A stretch of DNA of 64,000 bases from Dermacentor variabilis (GCF_050947875.1 NC_134570.1:243466584-243530583), one strand, 5' to 3'; shown: positions 31,994-42,917, numbered from the stretch's first letter. The notes: generated from the letters alone by a model not told the origin. Numbers and translations: made by a program.

Positions 31994-32223
31994 AGCGTGT
32001 TCGTTTTAGAATCACCATTTTCCTATTTATGTAAATTTTGTACATGCTGCCTTTCCCGATGCAATAGTCTGTATATTTAAGCATTTTTTTTTATGGTTCC
32101 TTGTAACCCATGTTTTTGTTATTTTGACTTGCAGTGCCGACTTTGTATACACTCACTCCTGCCTGGACTGCCAAGAGGCAGTTGGCAGTATCTAATAAAT
32201 AAATAAATAAATAAAATAATAAA
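31994..32223 (+). other. LINE C 3' UTR and tail
   Basis: AT-rich 3' UTR ending in AATAAATAAATAAAT-type repeats. The host pol reading resumes at 32224. The tail is a simple repeat rather than a pure poly(A), as in CR1-like elements. Confidence 0.75.
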
Positions 32224-33228
32224 TGCAAATCACGGCCCAGGCATCTCGTCTTCTGGCCAGGAATAAACCGTGACATAGAAACTTTCGCACAGGCGTGTTC
32301 TGCATGCAAAACGTACGCGTACAGACAGCCCCAAGAGCCGTTAAAGTTACGCCCAGTACCTGATAAACCGTGGCATCGTGTCGGCATCGATATTTTTGAG
32401 CATGGTGGACGGTCATACCTGTGCGTCTACGACGCGTTATCAAACTTTCCTGAAGTACAGCTGCTAAAAGATACTACCGCGAAGACGGTCATTGAAGCAA
32501 CAAGTGCAGTATTTGCTAGATACGGCATACCAGTTGAAGTTTGTTCGGATAATGGCCCACAATTTCCTAGCCACGCTTTTGCTGCATTTGCCCGAAGGTA
32601 CGACTTCAACCACACCACTTCTAGCCCTCGGTACCCCCAGTCCAGCGAACTGGCGGAAGGAGGCGTGCAAGTAGTTAAGAGGATTTTAAAGAAGAGCACT
32701 CAAATGAATCGCGATTTTTGGCTTGGTCTTCTTGCCTACAGATCTACTCCAATGGAACCCGGACCATCACTTGGCGAAGTACTTCAAGGAAGACTACTAC
32801 GGACAACGTTGCCCGACGTCCGGCCCTGCCCAGGTCGCAGCGTACAGAAGCATCGTCAGACCGACCGTTGCAGCCGACGACTACCACCACTCAACCTCCG
32901 AGGCACGGTACGCATCAAAGGGGAGTGGGCCACCAAAGGTCAAGTCGTTCAAGCTGCGACATATCCCCGCTCGTATAACATAATCACTGAAGACGACACA
33001 TTCTTGCGGCGCAATCGGCGACATCTGCTGCCTACAAGAGAAGCTTTTCGACAAAGAGGCCTTTGTGACTCCGAGGAAGACCTCCGCCAAGCGGCTGACG
33101 GAAGACCTTCACCATACAGCAGCAACAGTGCCTCCGAGTCACCGGCCACAACTGGCCACATTCCCGCCTCATCCAACGCTCCTGCATGCTTGCAGGAGAA
33201 CCAAGAACCTGCGTTCAGAAGGTAAACC
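32224..33228 (+). pseudogene. Gypsy-like integrase, 3' part of pol
   Basis: Resumes with CKSRPRHLVFWPGINRDIE and CSACK (end of the HHCC zinc finger). The core has WHRVGIDIFEH (first Asp), VCSDNGPQF (second Asp) and SSELAEGGVQVVKR (Glu), then LAYRSTPMEPG. It stays open to the stop at about 33228. The C-terminal tail is Ser/Thr/Pro-rich without an obvious chromodomain. The reading frame is intact here, but the start of the finger is about 4.2 kb upstream behind the LINE. Confidence 0.88.
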
Positions 33229-33349
33229 CGAGAGCGAAGGCCCCCACAGAGGCTTACTTATAATCGAAGCTTTGTAAGTTCCCTAAATGGCGTTCTCAAT
33301 GTTCGTTTCTACTTATGTTCTTTCCTGTGTTTCTTTTTTTTCCTGCTTT

Positions 33350-33363
33350 GAAAGAAAAGGGGA
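33350..33363 (+). promoter_or_regulatory. Polypurine tract
   Basis: GAAAGAAAAGGGGA immediately before the 3' LTR, in the position that primes plus-strand DNA synthesis. Confidence 0.85.
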
Positions 33364-33571
33364 TGTATCGTATCTGGCACAGCGCTGGCTTCGCATCTAT
33401 GGCACGTGTGACGTGACAGCTATCGGTATCGCCCATGACACATTGTGGTGAGGGAACACACCCTCTCCCAATTAGTGTATACATACACGGCTGTTGAATA
33501 AACGGGGACGCTTTCCGCTCCCCTTGCTTGGAGCCTCTGGTCATGTCTTGCCTGCAGCACCGCACGATACA
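33364..33571 (+). repeat. 3' LTR, 208 bp
   Basis: Begins TGTATCGTATC and ends CACGATACA, giving terminal TGTATCGT/ACGATACA inverted repeats. It is preceded by the purine run 33350-33363. Confidence 0.92.
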
Positions 33572-34258
33572 GAGTCAAGGGATCTTCAAAAGAGGCTCAA
33601 CTTTGCGAATTGGATTTTGATTCAAGAGGAGCAGGATTCTGGCTTTCTCACCAAGGTATCCGGACTGACGAGATGAACTTTTCCTGAAGTTGCCAAGTTG
33701 ATATCCACAACGCACACTATAGAAGTGAGCAAAATCCCCACTGGCTAGGAATATCCCGCCACCAATATCAGTGGTCTTTTAACGTTTGGTGCGGAATATA
33801 TGACAAGCACAGTCATTGGCCCAATGTTTTTAACAACACTGTGACCGGCGAGAGGTATATCAGTTCCTCAAAGGGCAGGTTGAAGACTTCTGCTGCAAGA
33901 TGCCACTAGCCCAGCTTGGCACAATGTGGTGTCAGCACGACGGGGCCAGTCAAGCACGACAGTCAAGCACGAGCAAGCCTTGATGTCACTTTCCCAGGGC
34001 AGTGGATAGGGAGAAAAGGGCCTGTGCTGGGGCCGGCAATGTCATCCGACCTCAACCCTCTTGACTTGTTCTTCTGGGGCTATTTTAAGTATCACGTATA
34101 CACGACGGAAACGACGACTACAGAAACATTACAGGGGAAGATGATTGAAGTCTGCCGCAGCATTTCACCGACGGTGCTCAAGGCAGTGACAGCAAGCGTT
34201 CTCAGAAGGTCCCAGTGTTGTATCGCTGCAGAAGGTGACTTTTTAGAGCGCTTGCTGT
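33572..34258 (+). pseudogene. Tc/IS630-like transposase, catalytic part
   Basis: Continues from 25996 with RLNFANWILIQEEQD. It then reads TDEMNFS (first catalytic Asp), HNAHYRSEQNPHWL, NNTVTGERYI, WCQHDGA (second Asp), GQWIGRKGPVLGPAMSSDLNPLDLFFWGY (third acidic position), and ends EGDFLERLL at a TAA. Stops occur near 33675 and 33905. A potential AATAAA follows at 34270-34280. The three acidic positions are still visible, but the gene is disrupted both by the retrotransposon and by point lesions. Confidence 0.82.
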
Positions 34259-34469
34259 AAAAGCGCATTAAAAATAAACGTAACTTCAATAAAAGACTCC
34301 GTCTGGTCATTAATGATACTCTTATGCCACCATTTTCAGCCTTCTGCAAACTGAGTTTATTTTTTATTTAGGGATGTTGAATTTTCTTACAGGTATCGCG
34401 AAGTGATGGACCTGTTGCTTCCGGCAGCACAAGCGATAACAGCTGCGTCTGCTTATCGCTATAACGAAG

Positions 34470-34931
34470 TTTTACAAGGGAAGCACATCGCTGGCGTAAA
34501 CGGCACAGCCGACGCCTACGTGGTTGCCCTGTCGCATTTTAAGTGGTAGCGCGCCTATCGCTGTTTGTGCGATGAACGTTGGGGAGCAGTGCAATCACGA
34601 CGCGCAAGTGGGCATGTCACTAGTCTTGTAGTTCGCGGGCATCATCAGTAAACTGAAATACACTAATACCTAATACATATACAGAAAGACAGAAACTGTC
34701 TATTCGGATGCTTTGCAAACCGCTCTGCAATTTTCTAAATAGATGTTTTTCCTTACTTCGTTACTTCAGAAGTTGGTTTAATAATCTTGACTAATAATAT
34801 AATTAAGCAAAATACAAAATGTAGCGTGACACACTACGTACAGAAGTGAGGAACATGCACTTGGGCGCGTCGTCTCAGAGTGTATCGGCATATTTTTAAA
34901 CTCGGGCTAAAGTTAGCTGAAGCACCCTGTA
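34470..34931 (-). repeat. Right long terminal inverted repeat of the Tc-like element
   Basis: Reverse complement of the left repeat, with scattered mismatches. It ends at CACCCTG followed by TA at 34930-34931. Confidence 0.75.
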
Positions 34932-35350
34932 TAAAGTGACTTTTGGTTAGATACGTAGATATATTGGTTACTTATACGTATATTTATTTATCTTGTTGCG
35001 ACGTCTTGTGGATACATGCAGTGAACTTTCTTTTCAGAGACACTTTTTTTTATTTTTAACAATCTTTATCTTTGCATTTGTGTATTCCATTGTACTTCGA
35101 ATTTCTAATGTATATTTTGCAGAACTGCTGCTTTTTATATCCGATCTCTGTTGCGACTACGATTTCGGCCCAGTTACAATACGCAACCGGTGACAGCCGC
35201 TCCTGCGCAGTACATCGAAATGGACAGCGTCACTGAGATTTTCCCCTGGCCGTTGCATATCTACAAAAATGTAAACAAGGCTTTCGAATGACAAAGTATC
35301 ATTAACATATCTGTCCTCAACTTGTTCATTTCACGGCGTTTACATTTATC

Positions 35351-36394
35351 ATATCATTGTGATGATCCTAATATGGGGCAAAGGTTCGTGTACTCAATGG
35401 TTCGGTTGGTTCTCTTAGGCGGAGCCTCCGAGAACCCAATTGAGGACAAAGCCGTTGGTTTGAACACACACACAAAGACTTTTAATCAAACTAAAAAGAG
35501 GCTAAAGTAAATAGAAGGAAATGGAAAGCATGTCTAAAATACACACTCAAGAAGACATTGCGGCAAAGAACACACATAGGGCTTGCATGAGGTTAACGGG
35601 TGCGCGAGTCCGGGCTTGCCACGAGGGCGGGGACGCGTCACAGTCTCGACGCGGCGACAAGCTGGCGAAAGGAGTGGTGCCGGTCTCACCATGGGGGGTC
35701 GCGGTGTAAGCTGAGCGACCGGGCGACCGGAGTGCGCCCGCTCTGGCTAGGCGAGGAAAAGCAGGCGGCTTGGTGGCGCGAGTAGACGGCGTCGGCGTTC
35801 TGGCCGGGCAGCTGGCGTAGAACTCGGGCCCGTAGCCCGACTGTTCTCGTCCTGCCCACTGGCGCAGTAGCTCACCGGCGTTGAGGAGCTGACGGCACGC
35901 TCGGGTAGACGGGCGACGCACAGGAACAGGTTGGCAGGAGGCCCCGGTCGGGTGAAGTCCTGGTGGGCTCGGGTCCGGAACCCGACGGCCCGTCTTCAAC
36001 GCCCGCTCCGGTGGTTGACCTCCTCCTGCCGTCGCTTCCTGGGACTCTCCAGGCGTCTCCCTGGCGTCTCCCTGCGTGTCCTCCCGTTCTGCCAGCGCAC
36101 CACGCTTTTTTTCTTCTGGTCTGGCCGATTTGGCATTCTCGGATTGGCTGCCTGACGCCCCGTGGTCTTTTCTAATTGGTTGCTTTTCTTCTTTTTGTTG
36201 TCTTTCATGCGCCGCGCGTTCTCGTGCCGGACGCTCTTCGGCGTTGTTGTTTTCCTTCTTCCACCTCGGCGCGCGTGCACTCAGTGTCGTCTGCTCCTGA
36301 CCGTCCCGATCACCGCACCATGTCGCGCACCACACATCACAATCATGCACTGTAGTGCATAGCATGCAGTGCAGTGCAAAGCAGTGCACAGCGT
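35351..36394. other. About 1.04-kb GC-rich insertion in hAT copy A, unassigned
   Basis: Copy B passes directly from CATATCA to GGCATGCACTGC (about 43168), whereas copy A has this extra block in between. The block has a 7-bp-arm hairpin (GGTTCTC 35408-35414, GAGAACC 35430-35436). It also has a minus-strand open frame of 283 codons (36398-35547) rich in Arg, Glu, Ala and Pro. That protein shows no domain I know, and open frames on both strands here look like a product of the GC content. It may be an LTR or another non-autonomous element. Confidence 0.55.
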
Positions 36395-36743
36395 GCATTG
36401 CTTTGCTGGTTTCGCACTGATATAGTTCTAAAGTTCGTGTGATATTTTATTTCTTAATAAATAGTCAAAAACATGGAAGCATTGATATCGGCTATTTTTG
36501 GCCCAATTTTTGGACATAAGAATATATTCTTTTATGAAAAAATACATATTTTACTTGTCTTGACAGTGCGTAGCGTTCAAGAATTTGTTTGCAGCATCTT
36601 TGGTAATTTCAATGCAGTTATTACTCATGTATTTGATCCCTCGATCCCTCGACAAATTCTGTGAGTAGGCCAAGCTCCAACGTGAGCCCCCCCGCACCCC
36701 CCCCCCCCCGAAGGAAATTTCTGGCTACGCCACTGCTGGAGGC

Positions 36744-37248
36744 AGCTAAGTCCGCCGAAACATCACCAGCACCGTTGCAACCCGTTGAATGGCCTGAGCG
36801 ACCATGGCAGAAGTTTGGCCTAGACATTGTTGCTCATTTCAAGCATGTAGCTCAACAGCAGATTTGCTGTAAGGCTTGTTAACTACCATTCTAAATGGCC
36901 AGAGGTATATTTTTGCAGCGAAGTGTTCACGAGCACCGTGAAAGACTTTTTAACATGTGTTTTAGCCCGTCAAAGCTACCCAGAAGAGATTGTTTGTGAC
37001 AACGGACCTCAGTTCACTTCGCGTGAATTCATCACTTTCCTGCAAAACAGAGGCATCAATCTTTCAGATTCTTCGGTATACTACTCCAAAGCCAATGGGC
37101 AATCGGAATGTTTCAATCGCACATTGAAGAACTTCATTCAAGTCTCACTCTTCGAAAGACGACCACTCCGGCAAGCTGTCACAGAATACCTTGCCATTTA
37201 TCGCTGTACTTCGCACGCCACCCCCGGTGTCGCCCCAGCAGTCCTGCT
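36744..37248 (+). pseudogene. Gypsy-type integrase, continuation of the split element
   Basis: Continues the 22570-23441 reading after the hAT insertion: AKSAETSPAPLQPVEWPERPWQKFGLDIV (first Asp), then frame breaks, TSTVKDFLTCVLARQSYPEEIVCDNGPQF (second Asp), YSKANGQSECFNRTLKNF (catalytic Glu) and YRCTSHATPGVAPAVLL. At 37248 it is cut again by hAT copy B, and the reading does not resume in the window. Confidence 0.85.
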
Positions 37249-39082
37249 CAGGGGCGTAGCCAGGGGGGTGTGGGGGGCTTATGGGGCTTTAGCCCCCCCC
37301 CTTCCCGAAATTTTTTCGTGCCGTCCATGCACCACCGACAAAAGCAACCCCTGGCGCCGGAAATCATTCTGGATTTTGTCTAGAGCGTCTTTTTCACGCT
37401 CGAAAAGCCATTTCACCGCGAAAATTGCGAACTCGGGCTGAATTTCGCAGCAGCGCCCATGCACCTGGAGTCACATAACGCAAGCAGCCCCATCCGAGCA
37501 CAAAGTTTCAAGGATGTTTTCATGGCGAACGGTCTCGCAGCTGCATTTCGCGGAGGCCGCGGAATCTACACTCTATCATGGAATTTACGGAGTGCGTGGA
37601 TATCAATTCCAAAACATTATGGGTATAAAGTTCTCATAAACTTTTGATGTGAAAGGTGCATTGACATATCCAAATGTGTGCTTTAGATTTTCAATTGCGG
37701 AACTTTGTAAGTTTAATGCTCCCATAAATATTTGACGCCAAAGGTGAATTGACTTTTCCAAAGTTGCACATCTGGCCATACAACGAGACAAGCCAAATGA
37801 ACACGCTATCAGACAAGTTGACAAAGCCCGCAGCGAGGCCCGATGAGACGAAGCGTTGTGGTGGCTCATTCATGCCGTCATGTCACATAAAAAAGTATTA
37901 TTTTTTTTTCACCTGCGCCAAAGCATCCAGTGAAGAAACTGAAGCCAGCCAAGGCAACTATGTTCTTATTTATTTCTTCCACTTTCACTTTTAATCGCGA
38001 GGACACATTGAGCCTCTTCAATTTTTTTGTTCTCGCTCCCCTACCCGCGCGCTGCCAGAGCCAGCCAGAGCGCATGCGTTTTTCTCGTGTTGCCCCGACC
38101 ACCGCGCGGCGCACTTCGGTGCGCATTGGGTTTTCGCTGGCCGAGTGCATTTTCGCCTGGCAGAGCTTTGGATGCTTTATAGCTAGCAGACGAGAAAAAG
38201 AAACAATGGCCGCTAGCCGCCATCACTGTGGGGACTCGACGGATTGCAGCGCGTTCGCTTGAGCGCAACCTCTCCACGAAGTCTTGTCTCACCGGTGTAG
38301 GATACCTGGCAGTATGCTCATGGTTCTTGGTGGACCAAGCGACTCGTGTTTTCTTCGATATTCCTGTAATAGCTATATCCGTTGCACAAAGTAGGCATCC
38401 TATTGTAACCAACATACTTTGCGTTTTTTTTTTCATTACGCTCCACAAAAGGAAAAACGAAGCGTTGTTGCGGTGCAGCGAATTGTCGCATGGTGAAAGT
38501 GCTATTTTGTTACTTCTTTTGCGGAAAGTAATGGGCCATGGGACACTTCAGCTGCCGGATGCTCTTACTATATTTTTGCGATAGCAATTATATGGACACT
38601 CTAGGCGCATTCCTGCCGTCGCCGTCGCCCTCATGTTCCGCATAAAGTCCAAGTGCGATAACATCGTGACCCCACGCTGCACGCTGTATGTGCGAGTGAA
38701 AGCATGAGGGGGTGGGAGGGGGAATGGGTGAGCCGACGATAGTGGCTCAGTCTTGTGTGCGCAAGGGAGAAAAATGAGGAGCAAGCGCGCCGCCTTCCGT
38801 CGCGGGGAGTGGGGAGTGGATGCAGGGAGTGGATGGAATCGCGGGGAGTAGATGGAAAGGGGGAGGATCTAGGATTATGCTAATCTGTGATTGCGCAACA
38901 TATTTATATGCCTTGTTTGACGCATTATATACCGTGACTCTTTCTTAGATACGTAGATATTTAATGAATACTTACTTATACGTGTGTTTAAATATCTTGT
39001 TGCGAGGTTTTGTGTATACGTGCAGTGAAATTCATTTCCAGTGGCACTTTCTTGCTCTTTATCAAGCTGTATCTTCGCATTT

Positions 39083-41546
39083 CCTACATCCAGTCATGAT
39101 GACCAGGAAGTCGAAAGCTTCTATGAAGACGTGGAATCGGCGATGGGTAAAGTCAAAACAAAATACACTATACTGTTGGGCGACTTCAATGCCAAGGTAG
39201 GCAAGAAGCAGACTGGAGACAAGGCAGTGGAGTAATATAGCATAGGCACTAGGAATAGCAGCGGACAGTAATTAGTAGAGTTTGCAGAACGGAATTATAT
39301 GCGGATAATGAATACCTTCTTCCGCAAGCGGGATAGCCGAAAGTGGACGTGGAGGAGCCCGAACGGCGAGACTAGAAATGAAATAGACCTCATACTCTGC
39401 GCTAACCCTGGCATCATACAAGATGTGGACGTGCTCAGCAAGGTGCGCTGCAGTGACCATAGGATGGTAAGAACTCGAACTAGCCTAGACTTGAGGAGGG
39501 AACCGAAGCAGCTGGTACATGAGAAGTCGATCAATGAGTTAGCGGTAAGAGGGAAAATAGAGGGATTCCAGATCACGCTACAGAACAGGTATTCGGCTTT
39601 AACTCAGGAAGAGGACCTTAGTGTTGAAGCAACGAACGACAATCTTGTAGGCATCATAAAGGAGTGTGCAATAGAAGTCGGTGGCAACTCCGTTAGACAG
39701 GATACCAGTAATCTATCGCAGGAGACGAAACATCTGATCAAGAAACGCCAATGTATGAAAGTCTCTAACCCTACAGCTAGAAAAGAACTGGCAGAACTTT
39801 CGAAGTTAATAAACAAGCGTTAGACAGCTGACATAAGGAAGTATAATTTGGATAGAATTGAACATGCTCTCAGGAATGGAGGCAGCCTAAAAGCAGTGAA
39901 GAAGAAACGAGGAATTGGCAAGAATCAGATGCATGCGTTAAGAGACAAAGCCGGCAATATCATTACTAATATGGATGAGATAGTTCAAGTGGCTGAGGAG
40001 TTCTATAGAGGTTTATTCAGTACCAGTGGCACCCACGACGATGATGGAAGAGAGAATAGTCTAAAGGAATTCGAAATCCCACAGGTAACGCCGGAAGAAG
40101 CCTTGGGAGCTATGCAAAGGGGGAAGGCAGCTGGGGAGGATCAGGTAACAGCAGATTTCTTGAAGGATGGTGGGCAGATTGTTCTCGAGAAACTGGCCAC
40201 CCTGTATATGCAATGCCTCATGACTTCGAGCGTACCCGAATCTTGGAAAAACGGTAACATAATCCTAATCCATAAGAAAGGGGACGCCAAAGACTCGAAA
40301 AATTATACACCGATCAGCTTACTGTCCGTTGCCTACAACGTATTTACTAAGGTAATTGCAAGTAGAATCAGGAACACCTTAGACTTCCGTCAACCAAAGG
40401 ACCAGGCAGGATTCCGTAAAGGCTACTCAACAATAGACCATATTCACACTATCAATCAGGTGATAGAAAAGTGTGCGGAATATAACCAGCCTTTATATAT
40501 AGCTTCCATTGATTACGAGAAAGCGTTTGATTCAGTCGAAACCTCAGCAGTCATGGAGGCATTGCGTAGACGAGCCTTATGTAAAAATACTGAAAGATAT
40601 CTATAGCGGCTCCACAGCCACCGTAGTCCTCCATAACGAAAGCAACAAAATCCCAATAAAGAAAGGCGTCAGGCAGGGAGATACGATCTCTCCAATGCTA
40701 TTCACAGCGTGTTTACAGGAGGTATTCAGAGACCTGGATTGGGAAGAATTGGGGATAAGAGTTAATGGAGAATACCTTAGTAACTTGAGATTCGCTGATG
40801 ATATTGCCTTGCTTAGTAACTCTGGGGACCAACTGCAATGCATGCTCACTGACCTGGAGAGACAAAGCCGAAGGGTGGGAGTAAAAATTAATCTGCAGAA
40901 AACTAAAGTAATGTTTAACAGTCTCGGAAGAGAACAACAGTTTACAATAGGCAGTGAGGCACTGCAAGTGGTAAGGGAATACATCTACTTACGACAGGTA
41001 GTGACTGCGGATCCGGATCATGAGACTGAAATAGTCAGAAGAATAAGAATGGGCTGGGGTGCATTTGGCAGGCATTCTCAGATCATGAACAGCAGGTTAC
41101 CATTACCCCTCAAGCGAAAAGTTTATAACAGTTGTGTCTTACCAGTACTCACCTACGGGGCAGAAACCTGGAGGTTTACGAAAAGAGTTCTACTTAAATT
41201 GAGGACGACGCAACGAGCCATGGAAAGATGAATGATAGGTGTAACGTTAAGGGATAAGAAAAGAGCCGATTGGGTGAGGGAACAAAAGCGAATTAATGAT
41301 ATCTTAGTTGAAATCAAGAAAAAGAAATGGGCGTGGGCAGGACGCGTAATGAGGTGGGAAGAAAATCGATGGTCATTAAGAGTTACGGAATGGATTCCAA
41401 GGGAAGGGAAGCGTAGCAGAGGGCGGCAGAAAGTTAGGTGGGCGGACGAGATTAAGAAGTTTGCAGGGAGAACATGGTCACAATTAGTACATGACTGGGG
41501 TAGTTGGAGAAGTATTGGAGAGGCCTTTGCCCGGCAGTTGGCATAA
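39083..41546 (+). pseudogene. RTE ORF: endonuclease (partial) and RT
   Basis: Endonuclease from TSSHDDQEVESF through LLGDFNAKVGKK, MRIMNTFFRKRDSRKWTW, GETRNEIDLILC and CSDHRMVRTR. RT: GKAAGEDQVTADFLKDGG, NIILIHKKGDAKDSKNYTPISL, DQAGFRKGYSTIDHIHT, DYEKAFDSVE. A small deletion and frameshift near 40575 are followed by GVRQGDTISPMLFTACL, LRFADDIALLS and VLPVLTYGAETW, then the RTE tail TTQRAMER and DWVREQKRIND. In-frame stops include 39233, about 39269, 39821 and 41229. The RT catalytic FADD is preserved. Confidence 0.9.
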
Positions 41547-41550
41547 CCAG

Positions 41551-41581
<31 letters not shown>

Positions 41582-41584
41582 ATG
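39083..41584 (+). mobile_element. RTE-clade LINE, 5'-truncated, plus strand
   Basis: Target duplication (AT)CTTCGCATTT at 39071-39082 and 41585-41596. The 5' end falls within the endonuclease (TSSHDDQEVESFYEDV), and the 3' end has CTG then ATG repeats (41550-41584). The pre-insertion site is continuous in hAT copy A (ATCTTTGCATTTGTGTATTCC near 35069), confirming the insertion. Confidence 0.92.
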
Positions 41585-41586
41585 AT
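41547..41586. repeat. (CTG)n(ATG)n microsatellite tail
   Basis: About seven CTG units followed by five ATG units form the 3' terminus of the RTE copy. Confidence 0.93.
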
Positions 41587-41630
41587 CTTCGCATTTGTAT
41601 ATTACATTGTATCTTAGCATTTCTAATGTA

Positions 41631-42917
41631 CGAGAGCGAGTCAAATGAAAATGAGCCTACCCACCCCGTGCAACTATGGTTCTGTTCACTATCTGCAATG
41701 CCTGCGCCTAGCACACAGGCATCTCTCATTTACAAAAGTGAAACCCAAGTGTTAGGATAAATGTTCTTTAATGCTCTCATACACTGGTTTGAACATGGTT
41801 GCGTGCCGTAATGGACTCTCCAGAAGTTGAGCAGCGTGGTGCCGTCAGGTTTTTGACAGCTGAAGGTGTTTCCCAAAAATAAATTAGTCGCCGCATGGCT
41901 GCCGTGTACATGAAACACTGCATTTCATTGGCCACTGTGAAGCGTTGGAACAAACGGTTCAAAGAAGGACGTGAAATTTGCAAAGACGATCTCAGACCGG
42001 GCCAAAGCCATCGTGCAATCACCTCTAACAAAATTGCAAAGGTTATTGAGCTGATGAGACAAGAATGGAGGATAAGCATCGATGAACTGGCAGAGCGTGT
42101 GAACATAAGTCACGGTTTGGTTCATGCCATAATTCATGAACATCTCGGTTATCGGCTCTTGTCTGCGCAATGGATGCGCAAGATCTTGAAGCACCGCCAG
42201 AATACGGAGAAGATCAGCGCTGCCTTTACTCATCTGATCCGGTATCACAATAAAGGTGACTATTTCTTGTCTGCAATTGTGATCGGAGACGAACCATCAT
42301 ACCACTACTAAGAGCCTGAAACACGATGTCAAAGCTTGCAATGGAAACATTCAAATTCACCTTCTCCAAAGAAAGCAAGGCCATCATTTCCGCCAGAAAG
42401 GTGTTGTTGACTTTTATTTTTCGATCGGCAGGGGCCATTACTGATAGAATTTGCTAAATCTTGAGGGAATATCAATTGTTTCCGAGATTGTGAAACGCCG
42501 GATCGGCTGCGTGTCGCAATCAAGAACAAATTACGTGGAAAATTGACGAATGGGGTCATCTTGTTTCAAGACAATTCCCATTCCCACGTCGCTGACGTGG
42601 TTAACACAAAACTGGCAAAGTTCAAGCGGTAAACGCTGCAACATCCGCCATACAGCTCAGAACTGCCGCCTTGCGGCTTCCACATTTTGGGGCAACCGAA
42701 AAAACAGCTCAAGGGAGTCAGATTTGTCTCGGACGATGTCTTAAAAGTCAGTTGCAGACGTTTTGAAGCAGCAACCCAAGGAGCTTTATGAGATGGGAAT
42801 TGCACGACTCTTTAGTCAATGGGACAAATGTCTATATGCTCATGGGGGCTACATTTAATTAAAGTACCTCGTTTGTTATATATTCGCATTCGCTCAATTT
42901 CATTTGACTCGCCCTCG
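41631..42917 (+). mobile_element. mariner-type transposon, 1287 bp, complete ends
   Basis: TIRs CGAGAGCGAGTCAAATGAAA (left) and CGAGGGCGAGTCAAATGAAA (right, reverse complement) are flanked by TA at 41629-41630 and 42918-42919. The length matches mariner elements (about 1.3 kb). It lies inside hAT copy B, interrupting CTAATGTA|TATTCTGCA, which is continuous in copy A near 35110. Confidence 0.93.
41814..42830 (+). pseudogene. mariner transposase, inactivated
   Basis: Start MDSPEVEQRGAVRFLTAEG, with a stop shortly after. Then LATVKRWNKRFKEGREICKDD, RITSNKIAK-like and LAERVNISHGLVHAIIHEHL (second helix-turn-helix), IVIGDEPSYHY (first Asp), ILFQDNSHSHVAD (second Asp) and PPYSSELPPCGFHILG. In the last motif the family has Asp where this copy has Gly (CDF to CGF), so the third acid of the DD34D triad is lost. 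Several stops occur (about 41880, 42310, 42410). Confidence 0.88.

Larger units (their letters stand above)
27964..32223 (+). mobile_element. LINE C, CR1-like non-LTR retrotransposon with both ORFs open
   Basis: Inserted in the zinc-finger codons of the gypsy-like pol. The 5' leader has a 66-bp repeat (27978-28043 and 28275-28340). ORF1 ends at 29149, ORF2 runs 29204-31993, and the 3' UTR ends with AATA/TAAA repeats at 32193-32223. CR1-like placement rests on the ORF2 motifs (FADDC, WDPHTK, FPRTIAEWNALP) and the simple-repeat tail. I see no convincing target duplication: left flank GGGCATCTGGGCAT, right flank TGCAAATCACG. It is the best preserved LINE in the window. Confidence 0.88.
25997..33571 (+). 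mobile_element. Gypsy-like (Ty3-type) LTR retrotransposon
   Basis: Two 208-bp LTRs (25997-26204 and 33364-33571) differ at six positions by my alignment. Both start TGT and end ACA. The host duplication GAGTC is at 25992-25996 and 33572-33576. Inside are a primer binding site, a gag start, pol in the order RT-RNase H-integrase, and a polypurine tract. Most of gag and the whole protease are deleted around 26480, and a CR1-like LINE sits between RNase H and integrase. I see no env reading frame. Confidence 0.92.
25063..34931 (+). mobile_element. Long-TIR Tc/IS630-like transposon nested in hAT copy A
   Basis: Inverted repeats of roughly 460 bp (25063-25520 and 34470-34931), starting near GGGTGTTTTAGCTAAC on the left and GGGTGCTTCAGCTAAC on the right, flank a transposase pseudogene. 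TA lies at both ends. Copy B of the host hAT-like element has an uninterrupted site (GACGCATTATATACCGTGAC near 38925), which supports insertion at TA. Without the retrotransposon inside, the element is about 2.3 kb. Confidence 0.75.
23442..36735. mobile_element. hAT-like non-autonomous element, copy A, with nested insertions
   Basis: The left end is CAGGGGCGTAGC at 23442. The right end reads GGCTACGCCACTG ending at 36735, so the terminal inverted repeat is CAGKGGCGTAGCC followed by G-runs. The flanks carry an 8-bp duplication CTGGAGGC at 23434-23441 and 36736-36743. An 8-bp TSD with CAG-starting TIRs indicates the hAT superfamily. Removing nested insertions leaves about 2.4 kb with no transposase. 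Copy B at 37249 shares the same sequence along its length. Confidence 0.8.

Noticed and set aside
35547..36398. 283-codon minus-strand protein rich in Arg/Glu/Pro
   Set aside because: No domain, GC-driven open frames on both strands, and it lies inside an insertion within a transposon; not called as a gene.
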